Shown here piece by piece: positions 61,694-64,000 of a stretch of 64,000 bases of DNA. Made by a program: the position numbers and the translations under genes. Where the stretch lies: positions 62,001 through 126,000 of the forward strand of contig VJWN01000027.1 of NCBI GenBank assembly GCA_007644065.1, written 5' to 3'. Within the stretch, counting starts at the first letter, position 1. Each line of letters begins with the position of its first letter. The DNA is from Margaritispora aquatica. Taxonomy: Eukaryota > Ascomycota > Leotiomycetes > Helotiales > Discinellaceae. A model generated the notes under the pieces. The model worked only from the letters and a program-made list of their open reading frames with translations, was not told where the DNA came from and searched no databases.

Positions 61694-61987
61694 ATGCCAC
61701 GCAAAAGGGTCGTCAAACCTTCCGGTGCCAATGGAAAACGCGATGGTCTTATGGAATTCTCAATCGCTACTCGGACTCTTGGCCATCCTTTCCACGGACT
61801 CCATGCTTCGTCCGGCCAGGGGAAAGGTGGGTTCAACCCATTTGCAACCCACTGTATTGAGCTAGGCAAGGCCTTTTTCACCTTCTTTATCATATGTACT
61901 TGTACTCCCTTCTTTTCTCGTATGTTTCAAACCATCTCTTTCTGTTCTTTAGTTCTTTACTTTCTCTTCGCCTCCAAGGTATTTTGA
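61694..61987 (+). other. 97-codon upstream ORF before PDR transporter
   Basis: A true ATG frame ends 27 bp before the transporter start. The product begins MPRKRVVKPSG and has two hydrophobic stretches (AFFTFFIICTCTPFF and ISFCSLVLYFLF). If transcribed in the leader it would act as an uORF; it could also be chance. Confidence 0.35.
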
Positions 61988-62014
61988 CACCTACAATTCT
62001 TCTGACGATACGTC

Positions 62015-64000
62015 ATGGCGACGTCTAATGAGCCAGAGGCCTATGCCTCAGTCGTACCTAAGCACCATGGCCAAGGTGAAACTCTTGCTCGCTCCTTCAC
62101 CAATAACTCAATCCTTTCAGAGCGTCGCCAAAGTCGACGATACGACGACTCCGATGACGAGGTAGCCGAACCCATTTCCAATGATTGGAGTATGGCACCG
62201 GAACTCAAGACCATTCAACAACAGGGCGAGAAAGACCAAGTCAAGGGTCGTCGGTTAGGTCTCACGTGGAGGAACCTCACAGTTAAGGGGGTAGGAGCCG
62301 ATGCAGCATTTAACGAAAGTGTGGGATCCCAATTCAACGTTCCGAGAGCGATCAAGGAAGGAAGAAATGGTGCACCGCTGAAGACACTGGTGGACAATAG
62401 TCATGGATGTGTCAAGCCTGGAGAGATGCTCTTAGTGCTTGGAAGGCCAGGCGCAGGTTGCACGACATTACTCAAAATGTTGACCAACCTTCGAGCCGGG
62501 TATGCTGAGGTTACTGGAGATGTAAATTGGGGAACTCTCGGACCCAAGGAAATCGGACAGTATCGTGGACAGATAGTGATGAACACGGAAGAGGAACTGT
62601 TCTTCCCATCCCTTACTGTTGGACAAACAATTGATTTCGCAACCAGAATGAAAGGTACCATTGTCCATCCAGACAGGCAAAGACCAAGCTAACTTTCTCA
62701 GTTCCTCATAACCTTCCTTCTGATGTTGGAAGTCCTGTCGAATATCAAAAACAGAACCGTGACTTCCTCCTCAAGTCCATGGGCATCTCACATACACACG
62801 ACACCAAGGTCGGTAATGAGTTCGTCCGAGGTGTATCGGGTGGTGAACGTAAGCGAGTCAGTATTCTTGAGGTCATGGCAACGCGTGGTTCGGTATTCTG
62901 CTGGGACAACTCTACTCGAGGATTGGATGCTAGTACAGCCCTGGAATACACTAAGGCCGTTAGAGCTCTCACGGACATCTTTGGTCTCACATCCATCCTC
63001 ACCTTGTATCAAGCTGGTAATGGCATTTATAACCTCTTCGACAAGGTCCTTGTCATCGACGAAGGACAGCAAATGTACTTTGGACCCCAAAAATCAGCAA
63101 AGCCTTTCATGGAGGGTTTAGGATTCGAATGCACTGATGGTGCAAACATTGCTGATTACCTCACCGGAGTGGTGGTTCCTTCAGAACGTCGAATCAGAGA
63201 TGGTTTTGAAAAATCATTCCCCAGAACTGCTAAGGACATCCGCCAATGCTACGAGAAGTCTAGCATCAAGGTTGACATGGAGTCAGAGTACAACTACCCC
63301 ACATCCGACGAAGCGAAGACGTACACTGCCGATTTCATCGAGTCTGTCCAACACGAGAAAGCTCCTGGCCTTCCTAAGAAGTCTCCTCTAACTGTCTCAT
63401 TCACGAGCCAAGTTAAAGCTTGTATCACTCGACAATACCAGATTTTATGGGGTGACAAAGCGACATTCATCATCAAGCAGGCTTCCACTTTGGTCCAAGC
63501 TCTTATTGCTGGTTCCCTTTTCTACTCGGCACCAAACAATTCAGCTGGCCTCTTCGTCAAATCTGGCGCCTTGTTCTTTGCACTTCTCTATAACTCTCTT
63601 CTCGCCATGGCCGAAGTCACGGATTCATTCTCTGGTCGTCCAGTTCTCGCAAAGCACAGAAGTTTCGCTCTTTACCACCCGGCTGCTTTCTGTATTGCTC
63701 AAATCACGGCAGATCTTCCCGTCATTTTCTTCCAGGTCTCGGTCTTCTCGATTATCTTGTACTTTATGGTCGGTCTGCAGATGACTGCAGGTCATTTCTT
63801 CACATTCTGGGTCATCGTCTTTGCCACTACAATGTGCATGACTGCTTTATTCAGAGCTGTCGGAGCTGGGTTCGCCACTTTTGATGCTGCATCTAAAGTC
63901 TCTGGATTTTTGATTGCGGCATTGATTATGTATACTGGTTACATGATTCGCAAACCACAGATGCATCCTTGGTTCGTTTGGATTGTAAGTCAACTAAGCG
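62015..64000 (+). CDS. PDR/ABCG full-size multidrug transporter, 5' part
   Basis: Exons 62015-62654 and 62702-63984 are complete; a GTAAGT donor starts at 63985 and the gene runs off the window. The 641 residues seen cover the N-terminal nucleotide-binding domain and first membrane domain. Walker A is GRPGAGCTT (143-151) with the Cys that replaces Lys in PDR NBD1. The signature is [11 protein letters not shown], and the Walker B/loop block is [13 protein letters not shown] with Asn for the catalytic Glu, also typical of this half. A PDR-type [11 protein letters not shown] and several spans follow. Family members pump azoles, plant toxins and other hydrophobic compounds across the plasma membrane. 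The acidic N-terminus ([10 protein letters not shown]) is usual. The missing half should hold the canonical second NBD. Confidence 0.93.

Larger units (their letters stand above)
59026..62014. other. 3-kb gene-poor region and PDR promoter
   Basis: Between the cupredoxin start and the ABC transporter start, which point apart. The first 2.5 kb show no supported gene. The last 400 bp hold an 8-bp hairpin (61639-61661) and a 97-codon upstream frame, then a pyrimidine-rich leader. Confidence 0.5.

Noticed and set aside
1..64000. tRNA, rRNA and CRISPR signals
   Set aside because: No B-box-like GGTTCGAATCC in a tRNA context, no rRNA core motifs, and no spaced direct repeats; tandem CTAC/GGTA units are plain microsatellites.

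Overview
The window is nuclear DNA of a filamentous ascomycete (Pezizomycotina). The signs are short GT-AG introns of about 45-70 bp with GCTAAC-like branch sites, a HET-domain gene, a NACHT-ankyrin receptor gene, a fungal CPS/KS-type terpene synthase, an S28 peptidase, a tyrosinase, a kinesin-14 of the KlpA/Kar3 type, a PDR transporter, and a Tc1/mariner relic damaged in the way RIP damages repeats. The class may be Leotiomycetes, but that is only an impression. No tRNA, rRNA or CRISPR array was seen. All exon models were spliced by eye and keep frame across every junction.

The left part (1-25.4 kb) is accessory in character. It starts with TpA-rich decayed DNA (1-2.2 kb). A HET protein with a WW-like tail (2.2-4.3 kb) follows, then the Tc1/mariner relic with TIRs and a TA duplication (4.5-5.9 kb). 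Next come a secreted S28 serine peptidase (6.0-7.8 kb), a doubtful small ORF (8.5-8.9 kb), and three genes in a row on the minus strand: an orphan all-helical protein, a class-I-only CPS/KS-like terpene synthase, and an MFS sugar-porter-like transporter (9.3-16.0 kb). A secreted TIM-barrel protein is divergent from the transporter (16.7-18.6 kb). The block ends with one 2098-residue NACHT-ankyrin protein (18.8-25.4 kb), an intact NLR-like receptor.

The right part (26.5-64 kb) is mostly conserved core genes: kinesin-14, tyrosinase, a small basic orphan facing a 2EXR/F-box-like gene, RNase T2, mitochondrial dihydroxyacid dehydratase (ILV3) divergent from a lipocalin-like protein, an ITC1-like ISWI subunit, a single-SH3 protein, an F-box protein, a GPI-type cupredoxin, and the 5' part of a PDR ABC transporter cut by the window edge. 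These are separated by long gene-poor stretches (42.1-46.0, 49.4-53.0, 55.4-58.2 and 59.0-62.0 kb) holding microsatellites but no convincing genes.

Functionally, the left block pairs non-self recognition genes (HET, NACHT-ankyrin) with secretion, transport and specialised metabolism. The most interesting items are: the NACHT-ankyrin protein with a candidate Atg8-binding motif at its extreme N-terminus; the terpene synthase that keeps its class I site but lacks the class II DXDD segment; the secreted barrel protein sharing a promoter with a sugar porter; an ITC1 gene whose first coding exon is only the ATG; and a 97-codon upstream ORF in front of the PDR transporter.
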